Assembly: GCA_937894495.1 (NCBI GenBank)
Contig: CALCRR010000172.1
Span: 1 to 14,047 of the forward strand
DNA from: an uncultured Ruminococcus sp.
GTDB lineage: Bacteria > Bacillota > Clostridia > Oscillospirales > Ruminococcaceae
DNA length: 14,047 bases
Direction of reading: 5' to 3'
Shown: piece after piece, positions 7,323 to 13,964 of the stretch
Layout: each line of letters begins with the position of its first letter
Position numbering within the stretch: position 1 is the stretch's first letter
Translations under genes and position numbers: made by a program
The notes under the pieces: generated by a model
What the model saw: the letters and a program-made list of their open reading frames with translations, nothing else
Told to the model about the DNA's origin: nothing
Database searches by the model: none

Positions 7323-9258
7323 TTGATAAGCTCCTCTGATAGCCGCAGTCGGGCTTGTGGCATATGAGTATGCCGTTTTTGCCGCCCTTCTGGAAAAGTG
7401 TGCTGCCGCAGGTGGGGCACTTCTCCTCGGTGGGCAGGTCCCAGGTCATAAAGCTGCACTGGGGGTTATCCTCACAGCCGTAATACTTTTTGCCCTTTTT
7501 TGATTTTTTGAGCAGCACACGCTTGCCGCAGTAGGGGCAGTTGCCGCCTGTCTCCTGCACAATGCGGCGTGTATTGGTACACTCAGGGAAGCCCGAGCAC
7601 GCCATGAACTTGCCGTATCTGCCTATCTTTATCACCATAGGCTTGCCGCAGACCTCGCACACCTCGTCGGTGGCTTCATCGGGCACCTTTACACGCTTGC
7701 CCTCCATCTCGGTCTCAGCCTTGGTGAGCTCGCTGTCGAACTCCTTATAAAACTTTTTAAGAGTTTTCACCCACTCGGTCTTGCCGCTTTCGATATCGTC
7801 TAAACTCTGCTCCATATTGGCGGTGAACTTCACATCGACTATCTTATCAAAATGCTCGCTCATAAGCTGGTTTGTGACCTCGCCCAGCGCCGTTGGTTTA
7901 AGCTGCTTGCCTGTTATCTCCTTGGCTCTCAGCACATCTCCCTTGGATATGGCAGGAAGAACGTTCTTCTTTTCCTCCTCCTCGTCCTTTGACTCCTCAT
8001 AAAGCACTGTAAAGCCATCAAACTTTACAGAGTAGCCTGTAGCCTTGAAATTGACCCCGTTTGCCATAATATCCACCGACATGGTATCCATAAGGCAGTT
8101 TGACATCTGTGACGCTATGAACCTCTCCCAGATCAGCCTATACAGCTTATACTGGTCGGCTGTAACGCCGCTTGCCTTGACAATGTCGGGGGTTATCCTG
8201 GGGTCGGTGGGTCTTATAGCCTCGTGGGCGTCCTGTGCCGAGCCCTTTGTTTTATAGACCTTGGGCTTGTCGGGAATATACTTGTCGCCGTACTTCTCCT
8301 TGATAAAGCTGTAAGCCGCAGCTCTGGCTTCGTCGGATATCCTGAGACTGTCTGTTCTCATATAGGTGATAAGACCCGTTGCGCCCAGACCGTTGATATC
8401 AAGGCCCTCATACAGCTCCTGCGCCGCCTTCATGGTGCGCCTGCCCTGAAAGCCCAGCCTTCTTGAAGCCTCCTGCTGCAATGTCGATGTGGTAAAGGGT
8501 GCGGCAGGGGTCTTTCTATGGACGCTTTTTTTCACCTTGTCGATAACAAACTCAGCGCCCTCCAGCCTTGCCAGCACCTCGTCGGCTTCCTCCTTGCTTT
8601 TGAGCTCGGGCTTTTTGCCGTCAACGGCATTCACCTTTGCCGAGAATGCCTTTCTGCTGGATCTAGCCAGAAATTTGCCGTCTATCGACCAGTATTCCTG
8701 TGATACAAAGGCTCTTATCTCCTCTTCCCTGTCGCATATCATCTTCACAGCCACCGACTGCACTCTGCCTGCCGAAAGACCTCGTCTTATCTTTCTCCAC
8801 AAAAAGGGCGACAGCTTATAGCCCACTATCCTGTCAAGTATTCTCCTTGTCTGCTGGGCGTTCACAAGGTTCAGGTCGATAGTTCTGGGGTGGCTCATGC
8901 CTGCCTCTATACCTGTTTTGGTTATCTCGTTGAAGGCTACCCTGTTTTTCTCGCTCATATCCAGCCCCAGCAGCTGTGCCAAATGCCATGATATGGCTTC
9001 TCCCTCACGGTCGGGGTCTCCTGCGAGATAAACACGGTCGCAGCCCTTAGCCTTTTTCTTTATCTCTTTGATAAGGCTCTCCTTATCCTTTATGTTGATA
9101 TAATGGGGTTCAAAATCATTATCTATATCAACTCCCAGCTTTGATTTGGGCAGGTCCCTCAGGTGTCCCATAGACGCCACCACCTCATAATCGCCGCTGA
9201 GATATCTTTTAACTGTTTTCGCCTTGTGGGGCGACTCTACAATAACTAAATCTGACAA
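7312..9258 (-). CDS. topA: DNA topoisomerase I (TopA), TTG start
   Basis: A type IA topoisomerase that relaxes negative supercoils through a tyrosine-linked single-strand break. With the TTG start at 9258 it has 648 residues. TOPRIM domain: VIVESPHKAK with E8, and GDPDREGEAISWHL with D81, D83 and E85. Active-site tyrosine: Y299 in LITYMRTDS. The C-terminus has three four-cysteine zinc ribbons (CEVCG...CSGFPEC, CPYCG...CEDNPQC, CPTCG...CHKPDC). The reading frame stays open upstream to a GTG at 9309, but that codon has no ribosome binding site and abuts a hairpin. TTG 9258 has AAGGGAG 8 nt upstream and gives MSDLVIVESP, the family N-terminus. It overlaps trmFO by 11 nt and follows dprA, the usual Firmicutes order. 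Confidence 0.96.
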   Translation of the reverse strand: MSDLVIVESPHKAKTVKRYLSGDYEVVASMGHLRDLPKSKLGVDIDNDFEPHYINIKDKESLIKEIKKKAKGCDRVYLAGDPDREGEAISWHLAQLLGLDMSEKNRVAFNEITKTGIEAGMSHPRTIDLNLVNAQQTRRILDRIVGYKLSPFLWRKIRRGLSAGRVQSVAVKMICDREEEIRAFVSQEYWSIDGKFLARSSRKAFSAKVNAVDGKKPELKSKEEADEVLARLEGAEFVIDKVKKSVHRKTPAAPFTTSTLQQEASRRLGFQGRRTMKAAQELYEGLDINGLGATGLITYMRTDSLRISDEARAAAYSFIKEKYGDKYIPDKPKVYKTKGSAQDAHEAIRPTDPRITPDIVKASGVTADQYKLYRLIWERFIASQMSNCLMDTMSVDIMANGVNFKATGYSVKFDGFTVLYEESKDEEEEKKNVLPAISKGDVLRAKEITGKQLKPTALGEVTNQLMSEHFDKIVDVKFTANMEQSLDDIESGKTEWVKTLKKFYKEFDSELTKAETEMEGKRVKVPDEATDEVCEVCGKPMVIKIGRYGKFMACSGFPECTNTRRIVQETGGNCPYCGKRVLLKKSKKGKKYYGCEDNPQCSFMTWDLPTEEKCPTCGSTLFQKGGKNGILICHKPDCGYQRSLSNEG

Positions 9259-9282
9259 ATCAAACTTCTCCCTTACTTTTAC

Positions 9283-9351
9283 GAAGCGCTCCCGCTTCAG
9301 GTTGGTCACGGTATCGTACTAAGGCTCTCGATAGCAGCCTTTGTACGATAC
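9283..9351 (-). promoter_or_regulatory. Two stem-loops in the dprA-topA gap (topA leader)
   Basis: The gap of about 100 bp between the dprA stop and the proposed topA TTG contains two hairpins. The first pairs GTATCGTAC (9311-9319) with GTACGATAC (9343-9351) and AAGGCT (9321-9326) with AGCCTT (9336-9341), 15 bp in all with one T-T mismatch and a 9-nt loop. The second pairs GAAGCG (9283-9288) with CGCTTC (9293-9298) around a tetraloop. Neither is followed by a U-run on the minus strand, so they look like mRNA processing or stability elements, or control of topA translation, rather than a terminator. No promoter was found between them and topA. Confidence 0.7.
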
Positions 9352-9358
9352 TGCGAAT

Positions 9359-10606
9359 TTATATCAGCCGATAATAACCGCCTGCCAGCTTCTCGACCCT
9401 GCCCCGTATCTCCAGCAAGGTCAGCTCGCTCAGCACCGTCATGATATCCAGCTTTGTCACGCCTGCGATGTCGTTGGCAATAAGCGGCTCACCTTCCAGC
9501 GCCTTGCAAATGGCGTCGGCAGCCGTAAGCTTTGTGTAGTCCTCCACCTGCATTATGGGCTTTTTCGGCTTTTTCGGCTTCAGCGGGTCCTTAATTACAG
9601 CAGGCTTGATGCGCTGGGGCAGCACCGGCAGCCTGTCTCGCTGCACACGGCTTTGTGCCTTACTGCGCCTGTTGGTCTTGGCAGGCTCTTTCTCACGCCT
9701 GATCACCTCGCCCATCGGCTGAAAAACGCCGTATTCCGCTCTCCTGTCCAGCCTGCCAATGATATCCTCAGCTTCAAAAACAGGTATGGCGCCCTTGCGC
9801 ATAAGCTCCCTCTGACCGAAATATCTTTCGTCCAAGATATCCCCCGGGGGAATAACGAACACAGGCTTGCCCTGACGCACAGCGTGCTCCTGATTATTGA
9901 GCCCGTGGCTTTTCATCGAGGCTTCAATAAACAGCACACCGTCGGACATTCCCACAGATAACCTGTTTCTCCTGACGGCATTATTCGGCAGTTTAAGAGC
10001 CGGGCAATGCTCGGTGATAACAAGCCCGTTTTTGCTGAGCTTTTCACACAGCTCCCGATCAATGCTGCTGCCTGCGGCGTCCAGGTGAGTTGCCAGCACA
10101 CCAACGGTCTTACCGCCGTGCCTGAGCACAGTTTCGTTCACCAGACGGTCGATACCGCCTGCAAAGCCGGTGATCAGCGTTACCCTCTGATCTGCCAGCT
10201 CGCAGCAGATATCCTCGCAGACCCTTTTGGAATAGTCCGAGTGCTTTCTCGCACCCGTCACCGCTATCGCACTGCCGCATTTCAGCAGATCAATGTTTCC
10301 CCTGTAAAAAAGCAGCAGCGGCGGATCGGGTATATCCTTAAGCTTTATAGGGTACTCCACCCTGTCGATGCAGATCACCTTCTGCCCCCGATCTTCGCAT
10401 TCTTCAAGAATTTTTTCTGCTTGGCTGAGCTTTATATTTTTAACGTTTTCGATCTCATGCGGAGTCAGCCCCTCGACCTCGTTTCTGGCTACACGCCTCA
10501 CAAACTCCTCAATATGCAGGCGCTTACCGCCCAGCTCCCATATACGTTTGCTGCTCGCACCGAAAACCAGAACTGCCCAGAGCCAGAGTGTTTCATAAGT
10601 TATCAT
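9359..10606 (-). CDS. dprA: DprA-family DNA-processing protein, divergent
   Basis: DprA loads RecA onto incoming single-stranded DNA during transformation. The 415-residue protein has an N-terminal helical domain (about 1-80), the Rossmann-like DprA core (about 85-285), a basic linker (about 290-345) and a C-terminal winged-helix domain (about 345-415). Core landmarks remain: IAVTGARKHSDYS (114-126), LITGFAGGID (144-153), RNR (213-215), MSDGVLFIEAS. Several positions depart from the consensus as I know it: ARGID followed by AH is GGIDRLVNE, FPxRNR is NAVRRNR, and SGALITA is SHGLNNQ. It may be a ruminococcal subtype with altered DNA contacts. GAGGG is 4 nt before the ATG and the upstream gene ends 7 nt away. 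Position before topA supports the assignment. Confidence 0.88.
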   Translation of the reverse strand: MITYETLWLWAVLVFGASSKRIWELGGKRLHIEEFVRRVARNEVEGLTPHEIENVKNIKLSQAEKILEECEDRGQKVICIDRVEYPIKLKDIPDPPLLLFYRGNIDLLKCGSAIAVTGARKHSDYSKRVCEDICCELADQRVTLITGFAGGIDRLVNETVLRHGGKTVGVLATHLDAAGSSIDRELCEKLSKNGLVITEHCPALKLPNNAVRRNRLSVGMSDGVLFIEASMKSHGLNNQEHAVRQGKPVFVIPPGDILDERYFGQRELMRKGAIPVFEAEDIIGRLDRRAEYGVFQPMGEVIRREKEPAKTNRRSKAQSRVQRDRLPVLPQRIKPAVIKDPLKPKKPKKPIMQVEDYTKLTAADAICKALEGEPLIANDIAGVTKLDIMTVLSELTLLEIRGRVEKLAGGYYRLI

Positions 10607-10613
10607 ACTGCCC

Positions 10614-11396
10614 TCACTGTTTAGTCATTTCCCAGAGGAAGATAGTAGCTGCTGCCGCCGCATTAAGCGAGTCGATATGACCGCTCATGCTGATAGTCAC
10701 CTTGTGGGAGCACAGCCTGACAGTTTCATCATCAAGCCCTCTGCCCTCATTGCCGATGACCACGGCACAGCCCCGTGAAAAATCAAACCGCCTTATCTCC
10801 TCGCCGCCCTCGATAACGGCAGCGGCGGTTTTAATGCCCCTTCGGGCAAAGCCTTCAAGCACCTGTCGGCTGTCCTTTTCGATAAAAATATCCACCCTCG
10901 GCATACTGCCCACCGCCGATCTGACGGTCTTGGGGTTATAAAGGTCAACACAGCTGCCTGCCAGCACCACACCGTCAAGCCCGACGGCGTCGGCGGTGCG
11001 TATCATGGTGCCAAGGTTGCCGGGGTCCTGCAGCTCTGCCAGTATGAGATATTTGCCGTCAGCTTTGAGCTTTGCCGCCTCAAAGGGCTTATCAAGGCGC
11101 TTTGCCACCACAAATATCCCCTGGCTGCTGTGGGTATCGCTTATTTTTTCGGCGAGCTCGTCGGTTATCAGAAACCGCCTGTCCTCACTCACCCTGTCGG
11201 GCAGAGTCAGGTCAAGAGAGCCCAAAGCCCCCTCGGTATAAAACACCGCCCTGATATCCTCAAGGTCTCTCAGGGCGTCCCTGCAGCCCCTTACGCCCTC
11301 GATAACGAAAAGCCCCTGTTTAAGCCGCTCTCTGCGCGAGGAATAGAGCTTTCTGAGCTCTTTTATCTTAGGATTATCCTTAGCTGTTATCAGCAA
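10614..11396 (-). CDS. SpoU/TrmH-family RNA 2'-O-ribose methyltransferase, TTG start
   Basis: A SPOUT-class enzyme that transfers methyl from SAM to a ribose 2'-OH of rRNA or tRNA; the target cannot be told from sequence. The three SpoU motifs are present in the 260-residue form: NLGTMIRTADA (about 127-137), VVIGNEGRGL (about 212-221) and SMSGHIDSLNAAAA (about 236-249). The latter two form the knotted SAM site. The N-terminal part (QGLFVIEGVR onward) is the substrate-binding domain of the TsnR/RlmB type. TTG at 11396 gives MLITAKDNPKIKELRKL, the family N-terminus, with AGGCGG 8 nt upstream. Upstream in-frame ATGs at 11423 and 11483 lack binding sites, and the latter would start inside the preceding terminator. 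First gene of the operon with dprA, topA and trmFO. Confidence 0.9.
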   Translation of the reverse strand: MLITAKDNPKIKELRKLYSSRRERLKQGLFVIEGVRGCRDALRDLEDIRAVFYTEGALGSLDLTLPDRVSEDRRFLITDELAEKISDTHSSQGIFVVAKRLDKPFEAAKLKADGKYLILAELQDPGNLGTMIRTADAVGLDGVVLAGSCVDLYNPKTVRSAVGSMPRVDIFIEKDSRQVLEGFARRGIKTAAAVIEGGEEIRRFDFSRGCAVVIGNEGRGLDDETVRLCSHKVTISMSGHIDSLNAAAAATIFLWEMTKQ

Positions 11397-11466
11397 AACA
11401 GTCACCGCCTGACACCGTATCATATTCGCAAAAAAATGCGTCAAAGGCTCAAAAAACATTAGCCTT

Positions 11467-11472
11467 ATTATA
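11467..11472 (-). promoter_or_regulatory. Probable promoter -10 for the SpoU-dprA-topA-trmFO operon
   Basis: A perfect TATAAT on the minus strand lies about 71 nt before the proposed TTG start and just after the rplT terminator. The position 17 bp further upstream (TAATAA) is a poor -35, so the assignment rests on the -10 and on location. Confidence 0.45.
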
Positions 11473-11473
11473 C

Positions 11474-11510
11474 AACAAAACACGCATGCTTATTAAAAAC
11501 CTGCGTGCTT
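11474..11510 (-). terminator. Intrinsic terminator after rplT
   Basis: Ten bases past the rplT stop, CACGCA pairs with TGCGTG (11502-11507 with 11481-11486) around a 15-nt loop. On the minus strand the stem is followed by TTTTGTTGT. The flanking AA/TT bases can lengthen the stem. It would end the infC-rpmI-rplT transcript. Confidence 0.7.
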
Positions 11511-11517
11511 AATGTTA

Positions 11518-11871
11518 TTAAAGAGCAGCCTTTGCCTTCTCAACGATAGCTGTAAATCCTGCAGGGTCGCTGATAGCGATCTCTGAGAGCATCTTTCTGT
11601 TGAGTGTGATGCCTGCCTTGTTTACGCCGTTCATAAAGGTCGAATAGTTGATACCGTTGAGCTTGCAGGCAGCGGAGATCCTTGTGATCCAGAGTCTTCT
11701 GAAATCTCTCTTTCTCTGCTTTCTGCCGATGTATGCATACTGACCTGACTTCATCACAGCCTGCTTAGCCATCTTGAAATGCTTGCTCTTTGCGCCGAAA
11801 TAGCCCTTTGCAAGCTTCAGAGTCTTGTTTCTTCTCTTACGAGTCATCATTGCTCCCTTAACACGAGCCAT
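11518..11871 (-). CDS. rplT: 50S ribosomal protein L20
   Basis: A 117-residue basic protein that binds 23S rRNA early in 50S assembly and, in Bacillus and E. coli, also represses its own operon by binding an mRNA mimic of its rRNA site. The sequence is canonical from MARVKGAMMTRKRRNKTLKLAKGY through KQRKRDFRRLWITRISAA to NRKMLSEIAISDP. AGGAGG stands 8 nt before the ATG. It is the last gene of infC-rpmI-rplT, 51 nt after rpmI, and is followed by a terminator. Confidence 0.98.
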   Translation of the reverse strand: MARVKGAMMTRKRRNKTLKLAKGYFGAKSKHFKMAKQAVMKSGQYAYIGRKQRKRDFRRLWITRISAACKLNGINYSTFMNGVNKAGITLNRKMLSEIAISDPAGFTAIVEKAKAAL

Positions 11872-11922
11872 AGTTATTACCTCCTGAAATTTTCAATTAA
11901 TTATTTTCCCTACAACTCGTCA

Positions 11923-12120
11923 TTATTTGTAAGGGATAAGTGCCTTAACGTTCTTGATGTTTGAGTCATCAGCATAAGCTGCGCCTCTGAGTATCCTCTT
12001 GCGCTTGTGCTCCTTCTGGGTAAGTCTGTGTCTCTTGTTGGTGTGCTGGAACTTTACCTTACCGCTGCCTGTCACACTGAAACGCTTTTTTGCACCTGAA
12101 TGTGTCTTGATCTTTGGCAT
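11923..12120 (-). CDS. rpmI: 50S ribosomal protein L35
   Basis: A 65-residue, very basic ribosomal protein. The N-terminus MPKIKTHSGAKKRFSVTGSGK and the RHRLTQKEHKRKRILRG segment are typical of L35, and the length is normal. AGGAGG lies 9 nt before the ATG. It sits 25 nt after infC and before rplT, the near-universal order. Confidence 0.98.
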   Translation of the reverse strand: MPKIKTHSGAKKRFSVTGSGKVKFQHTNKRHRLTQKEHKRKRILRGAAYADDSNIKNVKALIPYK

Positions 12121-12145
12121 TTGATTTATCCTCCTTGATATTTAC

Positions 12146-12661
12146 TTACTGCTTTTTCGGAGAAACGAACATCACTAAGCTGCGTCCCTCCATTTTTGAC
12201 GGCTTATCAACAACTCCGACCTCAGAAACAGCTTCCTTGAACTTTCTGAGCAGCTCCTCACCGAACTGGGGGTGTGCCACTGTTCTTTTGCGGAACCTGA
12301 CGGAGACCTTGAGCTTGTCGCCTCCTTTAAGGAACTTGATAGCATGATTGACCTTTGTGTTGAAGTCGTGGGTGTCGATAGTTGATGACATCCTCACTTC
12401 CTTGATATCAATGACCTTCTGGTTCTTTCTCGCTTCCTTCTCACGCTTCTGCTGCTCGAACAGGAATTTGCCGTAGTCCATTATCCTGCAAACGGGCGGT
12501 GCAGCCTGAGGGGCGATCTTTACCAGATCGAGATCCTTTTCAAAAGCTATCTTCAATGCTTCCTCCGCACTGAGGATACCAAGCTGTGTTCCGTCAACGT
12601 CGATCACCCTTAACTCCTTATCGCGGATATCTTCGTTGATCTGATGTTCTTTGCTGCTAAT
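12146..12661 (-). CDS. infC: Translation initiation factor IF-3, ATT start codon
   Basis: IF-3 binds the 30S subunit, blocks premature 50S joining and checks the start codon-initiator tRNA pairing. It has 171 residues. The N-terminal domain begins SSKEHQINEDIRDKELRVID. The linker and C-terminal domain include VCRIMDYGKFLFEQQKREKE, then EVRMSSTIDTHDF, and end near GRSLVMFVSPKK. No ATG, GTG or TTG fits the N-terminus. GGAGG (12671-12675) stands 9 nt before ATT AGC AGC AAA GAA, giving the expected protein start. An AUU start on infC is the known basis of IF-3 autoregulation in E. coli, because IF-3 discriminates against non-standard codons. An in-frame ATG at 12727 is rejected: that extension would be encoded across the leader terminator. 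Confidence 0.96.
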   Translation of the reverse strand: MSSKEHQINEDIRDKELRVIDVDGTQLGILSAEEALKIAFEKDLDLVKIAPQAAPPVCRIMDYGKFLFEQQKREKEARKNQKVIDIKEVRMSSTIDTHDFNTKVNHAIKFLKGGDKLKVSVRFRKRTVAHPQFGEELLRKFKEAVSEVGVVDKPSKMEGRSLVMFVSPKKQ

Positions 12662-12810
12662 TTTTAAGCACCTCCAAAAATAAAATAAAAACGGACACAG
12701 AGAAATACCGTGCCCGAATAACATCACAAAAAACTTGTAAAATTATTGCGACCTTTTCGCTGCCAAAACGGCGCTTGAGGTGAGAACGGAAACGCTCTGC
12801 TTTGTTTACC
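12662..12810 (-). promoter_or_regulatory. infC leader region (candidate L20-type attenuator)
   Basis: About 148 nt of untranslated leader separate the predicted transcription start from the infC ATT. It contains a small hairpin AGAGCG-TTTC-CGTTCT just after the start, a GCC-GTTTT-GGC stem and a GCGA/TCGC stem in the middle, then a full intrinsic terminator and the GGAGG site. A long structured leader closed by a terminator is the layout known for L20-controlled infC-rpmI-rplT operons in Bacillus. That L20 is the ligand here is inference; I could not match the leader to the family consensus. Confidence 0.6.
12676..12716 (-). terminator. Intrinsic terminator in the infC leader (attenuator)
   Basis: CGGGCAC (12710-12716) pairs with GTGTCCG (12692-12698), 7 bp with one G-T pair, loop of 11 nt. 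The stem is followed by TTTTTATTTTATTTTT (12676-12691) directly before the infC ribosome binding site. A terminator between a promoter and its own first gene implies regulated read-through. Confidence 0.85.
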
Positions 12811-12815
12811 AGAAT

Positions 12816-12844
12816 ATTATACACCCTTTTTCAAGATTTGTCAA
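12816..12844 (-). promoter_or_regulatory. Consensus sigma-A promoter of infC-rpmI-rplT
   Basis: Minus-strand TTGACA (12839-12844) and TATAAT (12816-12821), both perfect, separated by exactly 17 bp. The start point would be near 12809. The -35 lies inside the last codons of the small ORF at 12831-12959. Confidence 0.95.
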
Positions 12845-12959
12845 GGGGTTTTTTAAATTTTTTTGCCAAGACTCGGCATATCTTTTCATTTCGCTCTTCC
12901 TCGGTGAGCCGGTGCGGCTTAAAGCAGATATGCTTATATATCTCAAATTTAAGCTTCAT
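12831..12959 (-). CDS. Candidate 42-residue basic small protein
   Basis: An ATG-started frame of 42 codons begins 26 nt after the protease-fusion stop, preceded by AGGTGG at a 4-nt spacing, a binding site as good as those of the neighbours. The product starts MKLKFEIYKHICFKPHRL and ends LAKKFKKPLDKS. It is rich in Lys and Arg, has two Cys (C12 and C28) and no membrane segment. I recognise no family. The tail of the frame overlaps the infC -35 box, and part of it is very A/T-rich. The binding site and close spacing suggest co-translation with the upstream gene, but a chance frame in an intergenic region is possible. Confidence 0.45.
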   Translation of the reverse strand: MKLKFEIYKHICFKPHRLTEEERNEKICRVLAKKFKKPLDKS

Positions 12960-12985
12960 GATACCACCTGTTTTACCGATATTTT

Positions 12986-13876
12986 TCACCGCAGCCCTCG
13001 GGACTCCAGCTCTGCCAGGGCAACGTAAAAAAACGCCGCTGCCGCCGAGAGCGTGAGCTGTGAGCGCAGGCTCATCACAGCTATGCAGGCTCCCCCTGCC
13101 AGTATGAATGCCGACCTGACAAATGCGCTGCCCCTGCCGCCGCTTATGATATCAAGCAGCCTGCCGCCGTCAAAGTTTGACATGGGCATAAGGTTATAGA
13201 CCCCCAGCAGCAGGCTGACCTTAGCGAAATAGCCAAAGCCGAACACCGCCGTCCAGAGGGCAGCCGATATAAAATTCACCATGCAGCCTGCCAGCAGTAT
13301 GATGATATCCCTGACCTTGCTGTCAAGCCGCTGTGAGCCTGGCACAATGCGTATGCCGCCGCCGTAGAGCACTATGCTCTCAGGCGGGCGTGAAAACAGC
13401 AGCATGAAAAACAAATGCCCCAGCTCATGCAAAGCGCAGCACACCAGCACCGTGGCTATATTGAAAACCTCAGCCCCCGAAAGCAGCACCAGCAGCGCCG
13501 TCACCCCCACGCTCTTCCAATACATGCCGTTCCTGAAGCCGTAAATGACGTCCCTAAAGCTCGGCCTGTTCCCATCATAAATATTCACAGCGGCCTTCGC
13601 ACTCGAAACCGAGAGCGGCCCGCCGACGAATATCGACACCGCAATCCCGATCAGCGACAGCACGAACGATATTCCTGCAAATGCCTGCACCGCGTCGGAG
13701 GGGAAGAGCTCGCCGTTCCCGATCCTTGTGAGACTGGAAAGGCTCGAGCTCATGCTGCCCATGCTGCTCACCGCGCTCGTGATCGCGGAAAGCACCGCGA
13801 ATATCCCCACACACAGCCAGTAGTTGCTTTTGAACATGCGCAATGAGCGCTCTTTTATTGAAACTCTGTCGATCAT
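12986..13876 (-). CDS. Membrane protein fusing a DUF975-like N-terminus to an M50 site-2 metalloprotease
   Basis: A 296-residue membrane protein in two parts. Residues 1-122 look like the start of DUF975-type proteins: a short amphipathic IKERSLRMFKSNYW, a helix at about 21-40, a Ser-rich loop, a helix at about 66-86 and GGPLSVSSAKAAVNIYDGNRPSFRDVIYGF. From about 123 the protein reads as an M50/SpoIVFB-like protease: zinc site HELGH at 150-154 in a membrane helix, LAGCMVNF at 195-202, and NLMPMSNFDGGR at 228-239, where D236 would be the third zinc ligand. Such enzymes cut within membranes, often releasing regulators. GGGAGG lies 8 nt before the ATG. No frameshift is visible at the junction. 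The M50 call is firm; the DUF975 call is from memory. Confidence 0.82.
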   Translation of the reverse strand: MIDRVSIKERSLRMFKSNYWLCVGIFAVLSAITSAVSSMGSMSSSLSSLTRIGNGELFPSDAVQAFAGISFVLSLIGIAVSIFVGGPLSVSSAKAAVNIYDGNRPSFRDVIYGFRNGMYWKSVGVTALLVLLSGAEVFNIATVLVCCALHELGHLFFMLLFSRPPESIVLYGGGIRIVPGSQRLDSKVRDIIILLAGCMVNFISAALWTAVFGFGYFAKVSLLLGVYNLMPMSNFDGGRLLDIISGGRGSAFVRSAFILAGGACIAVMSLRSQLTLSAAAAFFYVALAELESRGLR

Positions 13877-13896
13877 AGACGATACCTCCCTTGAAG

Positions 13897-13964
13897 GATT
13901 TTACAATATTATACCATTCGGTTGCGGAAAATCCAGTGCTCCCGTGTAAAGATATTGTAAAATC
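13897..13964 (-). promoter_or_regulatory. Extended -10 promoter within a 13-bp dyad, upstream of the protease fusion
   Basis: Minus-strand TATAAT (13908-13913) is preceded by TGG, an extended -10; the -35 position is weak. The perfect inverted repeat GATTTTACAATAT (13897-13909) and ATATTGTAAAATC (13952-13964) brackets the promoter, one arm overlapping the -10 by two bases and the other lying about 40 bp upstream. That arrangement suits an operator pair for a repressor able to bridge the sites. The rest of 13877-14047 is A/T-rich with no complete gene; a divergent gene may begin beyond the right edge. Confidence 0.6.

Noticed and set aside
9341..10624. Two + strand open frames of over 200 codons
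   Set aside because: Both lie opposite dprA, which has intact family motifs and a ribosome binding site; the + frames resemble no protein.
11397..11483. Longer SpoU methyltransferase starting at ATG 11483
   Set aside because: The extension overlaps the rplT terminator and the TATAAT box, and has no binding site; TTG 11396 fits the family.
12662..12727. Longer infC product starting at ATG 12727
   Set aside because: The extra residues would be encoded by the leader terminator and ribosome binding site; ATT 12661 gives the family N-terminus.
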